6,251 nt of DNA from Burkholderiales bacterium (GCA_014379915.1 JACMKV010000228.1:1-6251); one strand, 5' to 3'; positions 1 through 5,965 are shown, numbered from the stretch's first letter. Notes: a model not told the origin generated them from the sequence alone. Translations and numbers: made by a program.

Positions 1-266
1 GTGACCAGGCCCGCGGCGAGAGGGCGGTGTTTCGTGCGCTCAACGTGACGGTCGAAGTCGCGGTCGGCGTAATCGTTGATAACACAGCCGGCCGAGCGCA
101 TCAACACAGTCCCGAGTACGAAAATTACCACGATCGCCACGTCCGGCTTGCCCTCCGCCGAAATCCATAATGCCCACAACGTCGGCCACAGCAGCAGCAG
201 GATGCCGATCGGCTTGTCGAGCCGCATCAGTTTCGCGTATTGCACGAGGCGCGCGCTTTCGATCAC
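1..266 (-). CDS. ubiA: 4-hydroxybenzoate polyprenyltransferase UbiA (N-terminal 88 codons, cut by the window edge)
   Basis: Integral inner-membrane prenyltransferase that attaches a polyprenyl chain to 4-hydroxybenzoate, the second dedicated step of ubiquinone synthesis. The visible part begins with the family's typical N-terminus (LMRLDKPIG at residues 13-21), then a hydrophobic helix at about 20-37, a second at about 43-63, and the first Asp-rich motif NDYADRDFD at 64-72, which binds the Mg-diphosphate of the prenyl donor. HVERTKHRPLAAG (74-86) follows, as in other UbiA proteins. The second Asp motif and the remaining helices lie beyond the left edge. I chose the GTG at 266-264 because it overlaps the ubiC stop (GTGA) and gives the usual short lead before the conserved block; an ATG at 227 would cut into it. 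No Shine-Dalgarno is visible, which fits translational coupling to ubiC. Family assignment is very secure; the exact start is likely. Confidence 0.94.
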   Translation of the reverse strand, partial: MIESARLVQYAKLMRLDKPIGILLLLWPTLWALWISAEGKPDVAIVVIFVLGTVLMRSAGCVINDYADRDFDRHVERTKHRPLAAGLV

Positions 267-814
267 GCCGGCAGCTCGAGAATTCCGGGAAGAAAAACTT
301 CGGTCACCATCAGCGGCGCGCGTTCGACGATGAATAGCGAGCGTCGCGCCCACAGGCAATCAGGCGGCGCTTTCAGCATGCGCTGCGCGCGCTGGAACAA
401 CTCGTGGCGGGCGGTGAGTCTTTTGAAATGCAGCGGCAGGCGCGCGACTTTCGGATTGCTGAACAGGGTCGCGCCCAGCGGTTTGCTGCCTTGCGTTGCC
501 AACAAATGCCAGGGGCCGCGCAGCGCCGTGCGCTGCAACACGGTATGCGCGAATACCACCGGCGTCGCCTTGCAGTACAAAAAAACCTCGCGCGTCAACG
601 CCAATTCGCGCGCGGGCAGATCGAGTTCGCGAACCTCGTCGCGGCACGGCCTGGCGAGGCGCTGGCGCAATCCGCGCACGCTGAACGCCGCGCAGCGTGA
701 CTGGATGCGCTGGGTTAGCGAGCCGCGGTCGAGCAGCCACGTGCGATACGGCGAATCGGGATGCGGCGCGGCGCGCTTCCACTCCGAATCGTGGATTTTG
801 TAGTTGGCTTTCAC
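263..814 (-). CDS. ubiC: chorismate lyase UbiC
   Basis: Soluble enzyme that splits chorismate into 4-hydroxybenzoate and pyruvate, the committed step into ubiquinone, and so feeds the next gene, ubiA. The protein has 183 residues against about 165 in E. coli; most of the extra length is at the N-terminus. Family blocks seen in order: LLDRGSLTQRI (27-37, matching LLLEDSMTKRF of E. coli), LTREVFLYC (73-81), SKPLGATLF (110-118), LWARRSLF (154-161) and LMVTEVFLP (168-176). By alignment from memory, Arg75 and Glu172 correspond to E. coli active-site Arg76 and Glu155 (mature numbering), so the enzyme should be active. The GTG start lies 2 nt after the recG stop with no Shine-Dalgarno, so translation is probably coupled to recG. 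The stop overlaps the ubiA GTG by 4 nt. No methionine occurs in this frame until residue 146, which supports the GTG. Confidence 0.92.
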   Translation of the reverse strand: MKANYKIHDSEWKRAAPHPDSPYRTWLLDRGSLTQRIQSRCAAFSVRGLRQRLARPCRDEVRELDLPARELALTREVFLYCKATPVVFAHTVLQRTALRGPWHLLATQGSKPLGATLFSNPKVARLPLHFKRLTARHELFQRAQRMLKAPPDCLWARRSLFIVERAPLMVTEVFLPGILELPA

Positions 815-816
815 GG

Positions 817-3057
817 TCAGACGCGCAGGTAGTTTTGCTTATCGCCCAACCAGCGAGTCAGATGGCGTTCGGCGATTGCCGGTTCGCGTTCGAGAATTTG
901 CCCGGCAGCATCGCGCGCCGCATCGAGCAGATCGATATCGCGTTCGATGTCGGCGAAGCGCAGCAGCGGCACGCCGCTCTGCCGCGCGCCGAGAAACTCG
1001 CCCGGTCCGCGCAAGCGCAGATCGTGGCGGGCGATTTCGAAGCCGTCGCTATTCTCGAAAATGATTTTCAGCCGCTCGCGCGCCAGTTCGCCGAGCGGCT
1101 TCTGGTAAAGCAATAAGCACAGGCTTTGCACGATGGGATTGGCGCCGCGCCCAACGCGGCCACGCAACTGATGCAATTGCGACAAGCCCATGCGCTCGGC
1201 GTGCTCGATCACCATCAGCGAGGCATTCGGCACATCGACGCCGACTTCGATCACGGTCGTTGCAACCAGCAGCTGGATTTCGTTGCCCTGAAACGCCTGC
1301 ATGGCAGCGGCTTTTTCGTCGCTGGCCAAGCGGCCGTGAATAAGGCCGACGCGAATATCCGGAAGCGCCTGCGACAACACACGGTGCGTATCGAGCGCTG
1401 TTTGCAGTTGCAGCTTTTCCGATTCCTCGATAAGCGGGCAGACCCAATACACCTGGCGGCCGGCGCGGCACGCCTCGTGCACACGCGCGATGACTTCGTC
1501 GCGGCGCGCCTCCGATATCAATTTGGTGACGATGGCTTGCCGGCCGGGCGGCAGCTCGTCGATCAGCGAGACATCGAGATCCGCCATATACGTCATCGCC
1601 AAGGTGCGCGGGATCGGCGTCGCGCTCATCATCAGCCGGTGCGGTTCGAGCTTCGGCTTGCCGCCTGCGTAGTTTGCGTTTGAGCCCAGCGCCATGCGCT
1701 GATGCACGCCGAAACGGTGCTGCTCGTCGATGATGGCGAGGCCCAGCCGGACAAATACGACGTGCTCCTGAAACAAGGCGTGTGTGCCGACGGCGAGCGC
1801 CGCCGTGCCTTCGGCAATTTCTGCGAGCGCGAGCTGCCGTTCTTTCTTTTTCAGATTGCCCGCCAGCCACGCAACCTTGATTCCGAGTGGCGCTAGCCAC
1901 AACAGAAACTTCCGATAGTGTTGTTCCGCGAGGATTTCGGTCGGCGCCATCACCGCGACCTGATATCCGCTTTCGATCGCCTGCAACGCGGCAAGTGCCG
2001 CGACTATGGTTTTGCCGCTGCCGACATCCCCTTGCAGCAAACGCTGCATCGGATGAGGGCGGCACAGATCATCGATGATCTCGGCAAGCGATTTGCGCTG
2101 CGCTGCCGTCAAGCTGAACGGCAGCGCCGCGAGCAAGGCCGGCGCCATGCGCCTGGAAGGCGCGAGTCGCGCCGCGCGCATGTCGCGGCGCCGCTTGTGA
2201 TTCAGCCGCATCGACAGTTGCTGAGCAAGCAATTCATCGAACTTGATCCTGCGCCACGCCGGGTGGCTGCGCTCTGCAAAAGCACTGGGCTCGGCATCGG
2301 GCGGCGGATGGTGCAGCACGCGCACGCTGGCGGCGAAATCGGGCAAGCGCAGTTTCTGCAGGACGGTGGCGCCAGGCACGCTGCTGAGCGACAAGGTGTC
2401 GGTCAGATCGCAAGTCGCCAGCGCGCGGTCGATACATTTGCGTAACTGCGCCTGGCTCAGCCCCGCTGTCGTCGGATAAACAGGGGTCAGCGCAGCGCTG
2501 AGCGGCTCGCCTTCGCGCACGACGCGATATTTCGGATGAACCATCTCCGCACCGAAAAAACCATCGCGAATTTCTCCGAACAGACGCAGGCGAACCCCTT
2601 TAGCCAAAACCTTGGCCTGACTGCCGTAGAAATTCAGAAAACGGATATGCAGCAAGCCGCGGTTGCCGGCCTTTCCAGCCTCGCTATCTACGCTGTCTCT
2701 TATTTGGCAAACCAATGTGCGGCGCGGGCGATAAGTGATTTCCGAATGGACGATCTCGCCTTCAACCAGGACCGTCTGCCCGTGGGGCGCCTCGTGGATT
2801 GAAACCAATCGGGTTTCGTCTTCATAACGCAGCGGAAGATGCAATACCAGATCGAACGCACTCGCTATACCGAGATTGGCGAGCTTGGTGCGCGTTCCCG
2901 GTGCGATTTCCGACAGCCAATCGTCCGGCTTCCGGCTAGCCGCACTTGTTGGCTGAGCAGGAGCGCCGGCTTCAGGGCGGGGATCGACAGACGATCGCGC
3001 CCGGCTTGCGCGTGGCTTTGCCGCGGCCGGCTTGTGCGGACGCGCCTGTCTTTCCAT
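817..3057 (-). CDS. recG: ATP-dependent DNA helicase RecG
   Basis: Cytoplasmic superfamily 2 helicase that regresses stalled forks and processes branched DNA and R-loops. All expected parts are present in 746 residues (E. coli 693): an N-terminal wedge/OB region at about 60-250 (HLPLRYED at 73-80, FLNFYGSQ at 140-147), Walker A GDVGSGKT (343-350), Walker B-type box DEQHRFGV (444-451), motif III SATPIPRT (478-485), HGRL (574-577), TVIEVGVDVPN (601-611), motif VI QLRGRVGRG (630-638), and the RecG-specific TRG block with RLRGPGEFLG (681-690) and ARQSG (691-695). The first 45 or so residues are an extra Ala/Pro/Arg/Lys-rich, probably disordered tail before the usual start. No GTG or ATG start that would remove only this tail is visible, because the next methionine is residue 172. 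The start is 24 nt after the ridA stop with only a weak ribosome site. It reads as an operon with ridA upstream and ubiC-ubiA downstream. Confidence 0.97.
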   Translation of the reverse strand: MERQARPHKPAAAKPRASRARSSVDPRPEAGAPAQPTSAASRKPDDWLSEIAPGTRTKLANLGIASAFDLVLHLPLRYEDETRLVSIHEAPHGQTVLVEGEIVHSEITYRPRRTLVCQIRDSVDSEAGKAGNRGLLHIRFLNFYGSQAKVLAKGVRLRLFGEIRDGFFGAEMVHPKYRVVREGEPLSAALTPVYPTTAGLSQAQLRKCIDRALATCDLTDTLSLSSVPGATVLQKLRLPDFAASVRVLHHPPPDAEPSAFAERSHPAWRRIKFDELLAQQLSMRLNHKRRRDMRAARLAPSRRMAPALLAALPFSLTAAQRKSLAEIIDDLCRPHPMQRLLQGDVGSGKTIVAALAALQAIESGYQVAVMAPTEILAEQHYRKFLLWLAPLGIKVAWLAGNLKKKERQLALAEIAEGTAALAVGTHALFQEHVVFVRLGLAIIDEQHRFGVHQRMALGSNANYAGGKPKLEPHRLMMSATPIPRTLAMTYMADLDVSLIDELPPGRQAIVTKLISEARRDEVIARVHEACRAGRQVYWVCPLIEESEKLQLQTALDTHRVLSQALPDIRVGLIHGRLASDEKAAAMQAFQGNEIQLLVATTVIEVGVDVPNASLMVIEHAERMGLSQLHQLRGRVGRGANPIVQSLCLLLYQKPLGELARERLKIIFENSDGFEIARHDLRLRGPGEFLGARQSGVPLLRFADIERDIDLLDAARDAAGQILEREPAIAERHLTRWLGDKQNYLRV

Positions 3058-3081
3058 CGCCCGAGCGCTAACGGTTGGTGG

Positions 3082-3462
3082 CTAACCTGGCACCATCACG
3101 CCATCGACTTCGACCAGCCCACCACGCGGCAGCGCCGCTACGCCGACCGCCGCGCGCGCCGGATATGGCTCGGCAAAGTACTTCGCCATCGCCTCGTTGA
3201 CGCGGGCGAAATTGCCAAGGTCGGTCAGGTACACATTCAGTTTGACGACATCGGCCAGCGTGCCACCCGCGGCGCGGGCGACCGCCTGCAGGTTGTCGAA
3301 CACGCGCGTAATCTGCGCGTCGATGCCGTCTACCATTTGCATATTCGCCGGGTCGAGGCCGATCTGGCCGGAAAGATAAACCGTATCGCCCGCGCGCACC
3401 GCCTGCGAATAGGAGCCAATCGCGGCCGGCGCATCTTTTGTCGAAATAATTTGTTTTGGCAT
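3082..3462 (-). CDS. ridA: RidA: 2-iminobutanoate/2-iminopropanoate deaminase (Rid/YER057c/UK114 family)
   Basis: Small trimeric cytosolic enzyme that hydrolyses reactive enamine/imine intermediates released by PLP enzymes such as threonine dehydratase, protecting other PLP enzymes. The length (126 residues) is normal. Family marks: IGSYSQAV (15-22), YLSGQIGLDP (29-38), FDNLQAVARAAG (55-66), VKLNVYLTDL (73-82) and YPARAAVGVAALPRGG (100-115). Arg103 is the substrate-carboxylate arginine (Arg105 in E. coli). The conserved acidic residue near the end is Asp120 here, where E. coli has Glu120, a mild substitution. The ATG is fixed because an in-frame TAG lies at 3468-3466. No Shine-Dalgarno precedes it; the leader instead holds the complement of one. 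It is first in the ridA-recG-ubiC-ubiA unit and divergent from the TPR gene. Confidence 0.95.
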   Translation of the reverse strand: MPKQIISTKDAPAAIGSYSQAVRAGDTVYLSGQIGLDPANMQMVDGIDAQITRVFDNLQAVARAAGGTLADVVKLNVYLTDLGNFARVNEAMAKYFAEPYPARAAVGVAALPRGGLVEVDGVMVPG

Positions 3463-3466
3463 GGTC

Positions 3467-3477
3467 TAAGGAGGTGA
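3467..3477 (+). promoter_or_regulatory. full-length 11-base Shine-Dalgarno sequence in the divergent junction
   Basis: TAAGGAGGTGA is fully complementary to the 3' tail of proteobacterial 16S rRNA. It sits 7 nt before an ATG at 3485. No other gene in the window has a comparable ribosome site, so it stands out. It cannot serve the TPR gene directly, because the TPR ATG is 53 nt away and has an in-frame TAA just before it. On the other strand the same bases read as the 16S 3' end itself, 4 nt before the ridA ATG. Confidence 0.6.
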
Positions 3478-3484
3478 GCTGACA

Positions 3485-3541
3485 ATGGCGTCACAATCGC
3501 CGAGGACTGTAACAGCGCGCTCCATCATAAATGAGCAATAA
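3485..3541 (+). CDS. possible 18-codon leader ORF coupled to the TPR gene
   Basis: The frame starts with ATG 7 nt after the perfect Shine-Dalgarno and encodes MASQSPRTVTARSIINEQ, ending in TAA at 3539-3541. It overlaps the TPR start (ATG at 3531) by 11 nt in another frame, an arrangement typical of translational coupling: ribosomes ending at the TAA could restart at the nearby ATG, which has no ribosome site of its own. The peptide matches no family I know and has no clear hydrophobic or regulatory codon run. It may simply load ribosomes. It could also be chance, if the Shine-Dalgarno match is fortuitous. Confidence 0.35.
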   Translation: MASQSPRTVTARSIINEQ

Positions 3542-3553
3542 ACTAATCGCCAA
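3524..3553 (-). promoter_or_regulatory. candidate sigma70 promoter of the ridA-recG-ubiC-ubiA unit
   Basis: On the minus strand, TTGGCG (3553-3548, 4 of 6 to the -35 consensus) is followed after 18 nt by TATGAT (3529-3524, 5 of 6 to the -10 consensus). Transcription would start near 3517 and give a leader of about 55 nt before the ridA ATG. The promoter lies inside the first codons of the divergent TPR gene. This is read by eye only, without experimental or comparative support. Confidence 0.35.
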
Positions 3554-3872
3554 CCTGGAAAAGATGCTCGGCTTCGGCCACGACAGCGCCGTGCTGCGCT
3601 TCGGTCTCGGCAGCGCCTATCTGAAGGCAGAGGATGCCGAATCCGCGATCCCGCATTTGCAAGAAGCCGTTCGGCATGATCCGACTTATTCGGCAGCATG
3701 GAACAAGCTCGGCCGCGCGCTGGCCGAGTGCGAGCGCCTGGAAGAAGCGCTCGCCGCGTATCGGCAAGGCATCGCAGCGGCGGAACAACGCGGGGATAAA
3801 CAGGCGGCTCGGGAAATGGCGGTGTTTTGCCGACGCCTGGAGCAGCGATTGGCTGGCGGCGTCGACTCCTGA
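3531..3872 (+). CDS. small tetratricopeptide-repeat protein
   Basis: A 113-residue soluble protein of unknown specific role, with no signal peptide or membrane segment. After a short helix (LIANLEKMLGFG, 5-16) it holds two TPR units: about 18-51 (LRFGLGSAYL, AIPHLQEAVRHDP) and about 52-86 (AWNKLGRALAE, EEALAAYRQGI). A charged capping helix follows (about 88-107). Repeats of this kind make protein-protein contacts, so it is probably an adaptor; no enzyme motif is seen. The ATG is set by an in-frame TAA at 3528-3530 immediately upstream, and it lacks its own Shine-Dalgarno. Expression may depend on the 18-codon frame that overlaps its start. It is divergent from ridA and separated by 193 nt from the next gene. 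The family call is good, the function unknown. Confidence 0.8.
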   Translation: MSNKLIANLEKMLGFGHDSAVLRFGLGSAYLKAEDAESAIPHLQEAVRHDPTYSAAWNKLGRALAECERLEEALAAYRQGIAAAEQRGDKQAAREMAVFCRRLEQRLAGGVDS

Positions 3873-3981
3873 GCAGCAGCTGTCTGTCATTCCTCGCGGC
3901 AACAGATTAGCTCTCGCATCCGCATTATCGCGCCGCATTAATGTACAGCTCCCGCGTTCATCACCGTTCTCGCATGTTCGA

Positions 3982-4004
3982 GGCGGCACGAAATGCGCGC
4001 CGCC
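3982..4004 (+). other. GC-rich hairpin between the TPR gene and the methyltransferase gene
   Basis: GGCGGC (3982-3987) pairs with GCCGCC (3999-4004), with two more inner pairs after one mismatch. No T-run follows, so it is at best a weak Rho-independent terminator for the TPR gene; it could also be a site just upstream of the next promoter. The rest of the 193-nt gap shows only two copies of CCGCATTA (3920-3927, 3933-3940). Confidence 0.25.
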
Positions 4005-4028
4005 ACCAGCCGTGACTGCCGAATTCTT

Positions 4029-4037
4029 TGCTATAGT
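4029..4037 (+). promoter_or_regulatory. candidate extended -10 promoter for the methyltransferase gene
   Basis: TGCTATAGT has the extended -10 form TGnTATAAT with one mismatch. A start near 4043 would leave a leader of about 22 nt before the ATG at 4066. No good -35 box lies at the usual spacing, which is acceptable for extended -10 promoters. GATAAT at 4040-4045 is a weaker alternative -10. Read by eye only. Confidence 0.35.
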
Positions 4038-4065
4038 CCGATAATAAACTTCAATAGGCAGGAAA

Positions 4066-4716
4066 ATGGATTTCGAGCAAGCGCGCTTCAACATGGTCGA
4101 GCAGCAAATCCGCACCTGGCAGGTGCTCGACCAGCAGGTTCTCGACTTGATGTCGACGCTGCCGCGCGAGGATTTCGTCCCGCCGGCGCTGCGCGATCTC
4201 GCTTTTGCCGACCTGCAGATACCGCTTGGCCACGGCGCCGCGATGATGGCGCCCAAGCTCGAGGCGCGCATCGTGCAGACGCTCGAAATCGCGGCCGGCG
4301 ATCGCGTTCTCGAAATCGGCACCGGCAGCGGCTATCTGACGGCTCTGCTCGCGCGCCTCGCGAAGCACGTCTACAGCGTCGAGATCGTTCCTGAACTGAG
4401 CGAGTCCGCTGCGCGCAAGCTGGCTGCGCATGACATCGACAACGTTACGCTCGAAGTTGGCGATGCCGCACAGGGCTGGATCAGGCACGCGCCGTATGAC
4501 GTGATTGTCCTGACTGGTTCGACCGGCGTTTTAACCGGTATTCAAGACACGCTGGCGCTTGGCGGCCGGCTTTTCGCGATCGTCGGCACTGCGCCGGCGA
4601 TGGTAGCCCGACTCGTAACCCGAGTTACGGATAACGCCTTTCGCACCACCAATCTATTCGAAACCTGTATTCCACCGCTTAAAAACGCGCTCCAGCCTGA
4701 ACGCTTTATTTTCTAG
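4066..4716 (+). CDS. protein-L-isoaspartate O-methyltransferase (PCMT)-like SAM-dependent methyltransferase
   Basis: Cytosolic class I methyltransferase of 216 residues, close to the 208 of E. coli Pcm. It has the PCMT N-terminal helix with MVEQQI (10-15), REDFVPP (34-40), SAM-binding motif I VLEIGTGSGY (81-90), the acidic strand end SVEIVPEL (104-111), GDAAQGW (132-138) and LGGRLFAIVG (165-174). Two blocks differ from true repair enzymes. The loop GQTISQP of E. coli Pcm is GAAMMAP here (57-63), so the substrate-contacting Ser is Met61; and VTAAP is replaced by LTGST (149-153). SAM binding looks intact, but isoaspartate repair is uncertain, so I give no pcm symbol. A rhodanese gene follows 213 nt later. 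The ATG has AGGA very close (4060-4063) and a candidate promoter just upstream. The family call is firm, the substrate open. Confidence 0.88.
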   Translation: MDFEQARFNMVEQQIRTWQVLDQQVLDLMSTLPREDFVPPALRDLAFADLQIPLGHGAAMMAPKLEARIVQTLEIAAGDRVLEIGTGSGYLTALLARLAKHVYSVEIVPELSESAARKLAAHDIDNVTLEVGDAAQGWIRHAPYDVIVLTGSTGVLTGIQDTLALGGRLFAIVGTAPAMVARLVTRVTDNAFRTTNLFETCIPPLKNALQPERFIF

Positions 4717-4797
4717 TGTCCTGAGTTGCTAGTCGCGCAATAATCAGGGTGACCCTTGGGGTTGGCAATGAAAAGTGCCGAAATTGGCGCCAAATCA

Positions 4798-4825
4798 GGC
4801 GCAAACCACAGCGGCGCGAACCACA
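4798..4825 (+). repeat. short degenerate tandem repeat before the rhodanese gene
   Basis: GGCGCAAACCACA (4798-4810) and GGCGCGAACCACA (4813-4825) differ at one base with a 15-nt period. A weaker third unit (GGCGCCAAATCA) starts at 4786 and lies in the 10-bp palindrome TTGGCGCCAA (4784-4793). In the rhodanese frame the units read GAKS, GANHS, GANHT. This may be a small duplication, a binding site, or part of a longer N-terminus. Confidence 0.5.
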
Positions 4826-4929
4826 CAGGCTGGACACCTGGCGAGCTCATTGAACGTAATTCGCAACGCAGTATGGCGGCGATTCTCGGCATCTTTTCTA
4901 TAGCTACACGCAACTCAGGCACTAGGCAC

Positions 4930-5253
4930 ATGCAAACAATCGATCCGGAAGAATTGAAGCAACGGCTGGACAACAGCACCCAGCCGGAGCCGCTGCTGCT
5001 GGATGTCCGCGAGCCGTGGGAATTCGAGTTGTGTCATCTCGAAGGCGCGCGCTTGCTGCCCATGCAGCAAATTCCGCAGCAAGCAAAGGAACTGGTCAAC
5101 GATGCCGAAATCGTTGTTATTTGTCACCACGGTTTACGTAGCGCGCAGGTCGTGCAGTTTCTGATGCGCAACGGCTTCAGGAACGTAGCCAATCTGCACG
5201 GCGGAATCGACGCGTGGGCCGAGCGGATCGATCCGACAATGCGCCGGTACTAG
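4930..5253 (+). CDS. single-domain rhodanese-like sulfurtransferase
   Basis: A 107-residue cytosolic protein covering one whole rhodanese domain. These enzymes carry a persulfide on a cysteine and pass sulfur to acceptors such as cyanide, thiols or biosynthetic proteins. Seen: LLLDVREPWEFELCHLEGA (22-40), the first rhodanese box; the active loop CHHGLRS with catalytic Cys65 (65-71); and GFRNVANLHGGIDAWAERID (82-101), the C-terminal signature. The six-residue loop CHHGLR is typical of sulfurtransferases rather than Cdc25-like phosphatases. I chose the ATG at 4930 because MQTIDPEELK is the usual beginning of this family, with only a weak AGG at 4925-4927 upstream. The same frame stays open back to about 4756, and an ATG at 4768 preceded by a G-rich stretch could add 54 residues. 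It lies between the PCMT-like gene and the folate gene, 28 nt before the latter, probably co-transcribed. The acceptor is unknown. Confidence 0.9.
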   Translation: MQTIDPEELKQRLDNSTQPEPLLLDVREPWEFELCHLEGARLLPMQQIPQQAKELVNDAEIVVICHHGLRSAQVVQFLMRNGFRNVANLHGGIDAWAERIDPTMRRY

Positions 5254-5281
5254 TCTCCCGAACCGGACGCATAACGCGAGC

Positions 5282-5884
5282 ATGACCGCGGCGGACAATC
5301 CAAAAACAGCGCTGCGGCAACAAATCCTCGCGACACGCAATGCGCTGCCCGAAACCGAACGGCGCGATTACAGCCACCGCATCACCACGACCATCCTGTC
5401 CTCGGATGCGTATCGCAACGCCAGAAACATACTCGCCTATCAAAGCTTCGGCAGCGAATTCATAACCGATGATTTCATTGCACGCGTCTTTGCCGACGAC
5501 AAAAAACTCGCATTGCCGAAGATCAATCGCCAGGAGCGGCGCCTCGAGCTCTATCGCGTCGAGGATCTCGCCGAACAGCTTGCGACCGGCGTCTGGGGAA
5601 TTCTCGAACCGCAGCCGCAAAAGTGCGAGGCCGCCAATCCGCTGCAGATCGATTTCGTCCTGACGCCTGGGTTGGGTTTTACCAGGGAAGGCGATAGGCT
5701 TGGTTACGGTGGCGGCTTTTACGATCGCCTGCTGACAACGCTGAATCCGCGGGCGCTGCGTGTTGCCCCGACGTTTTCGCTGCAAATTTGCGACAGCGTT
5801 CCAACTGCCTCCTATGACGAACCCGTCGATCTGGTGATTACCGAGGAAAGCTCGTTTCACGCGCGGCGTCGCCCTGACGCCTAG
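5282..5884 (+). CDS. 5-formyltetrahydrofolate cyclo-ligase (5,10-methenyltetrahydrofolate synthetase)
   Basis: Cytosolic enzyme that uses ATP to convert 5-formyltetrahydrofolate into 5,10-methenyltetrahydrofolate, returning a dead-end folate to the one-carbon pool. The family member in E. coli is YgfA (Fau). The 200-residue length is normal. Seen: the N-terminal KTALRQQILATRNAL (8-22), the mid block KLALPKI (75-81), WGILEP (105-110), and the diagnostic ATP/folate-binding signature from PGLGF (129-133) to RLGYGGGFYDR (139-149). The C-terminal strand DEPVDLVITEE (179-189) closes the fold. The ATG at 5282 lies 28 nt after the rhodanese stop with at most a weak ribosome site, so the two genes probably share a transcript. 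It ends in TAG at 5882-5884, and no gene follows. In many proteobacteria 6S RNA sits beside this gene; I could not recognise it here. Confidence 0.95.
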   Translation: MTAADNPKTALRQQILATRNALPETERRDYSHRITTTILSSDAYRNARNILAYQSFGSEFITDDFIARVFADDKKLALPKINRQERRLELYRVEDLAEQLATGVWGILEPQPQKCEAANPLQIDFVLTPGLGFTREGDRLGYGGGFYDRLLTTLNPRALRVAPTFSLQICDSVPTASYDEPVDLVITEESSFHARRRPDA

Positions 5885-5945
5885 TGTGGTGCGTCAGACA
5901 GATGAGCACTTATGACGTTAGTCTTGACGGGCACGGCCGTGAAAT

Positions 5946-5965
5946 GGGGCACCGCGTTATGCCCC
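5946..5965 (+). terminator. weak candidate terminator hairpin after the folate gene
   Basis: GGGGCA (5946-5951) pairs perfectly with TGCCCC (5960-5965) around an 8-nt loop, 61 nt after the stop of the cyclo-ligase gene. The downstream stretch is pyrimidine-rich but has no continuous T-run, so intrinsic termination would be weak. Confidence 0.25.

Noticed and set aside
240..803. 187-codon plus-strand frame opposite ubiC
   Set aside because: ubiC on the minus strand has all family blocks; the plus-strand product is Arg/Ser-rich noise.
697..2445. Several long plus-strand open frames (697-1116, 1126-1683, 1918-2445) opposite recG
   Set aside because: They are antisense to a clearly real recG whose motifs are all intact; GC-rich codon structure opens the opposite strand. 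Their translations show no family features.
2839..3477. 212-codon plus-strand frame across the recG/ridA junction
   Set aside because: It lies antisense to two conserved genes and crosses their boundary; no recognisable protein content.
3543..4322. 259-codon minus-strand frame opposite the TPR gene and the methyltransferase start
   Set aside because: It runs through both genes and the promoter gap and has no family features; the plus-strand products are recognisable.
4713..4979. 88-codon minus-strand frame over the rhodanese upstream region (contains a repeated WFAP)
   Set aside because: The WFAP repeat only mirrors the 15-nt DNA repeat; no start signal, no family match, and it runs into the rhodanese gene.
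5177..5860. 227-codon minus-strand frame opposite the folate gene
   Set aside because: Shadow of the cyclo-ligase, whose signature motif is unmistakable on the plus strand.
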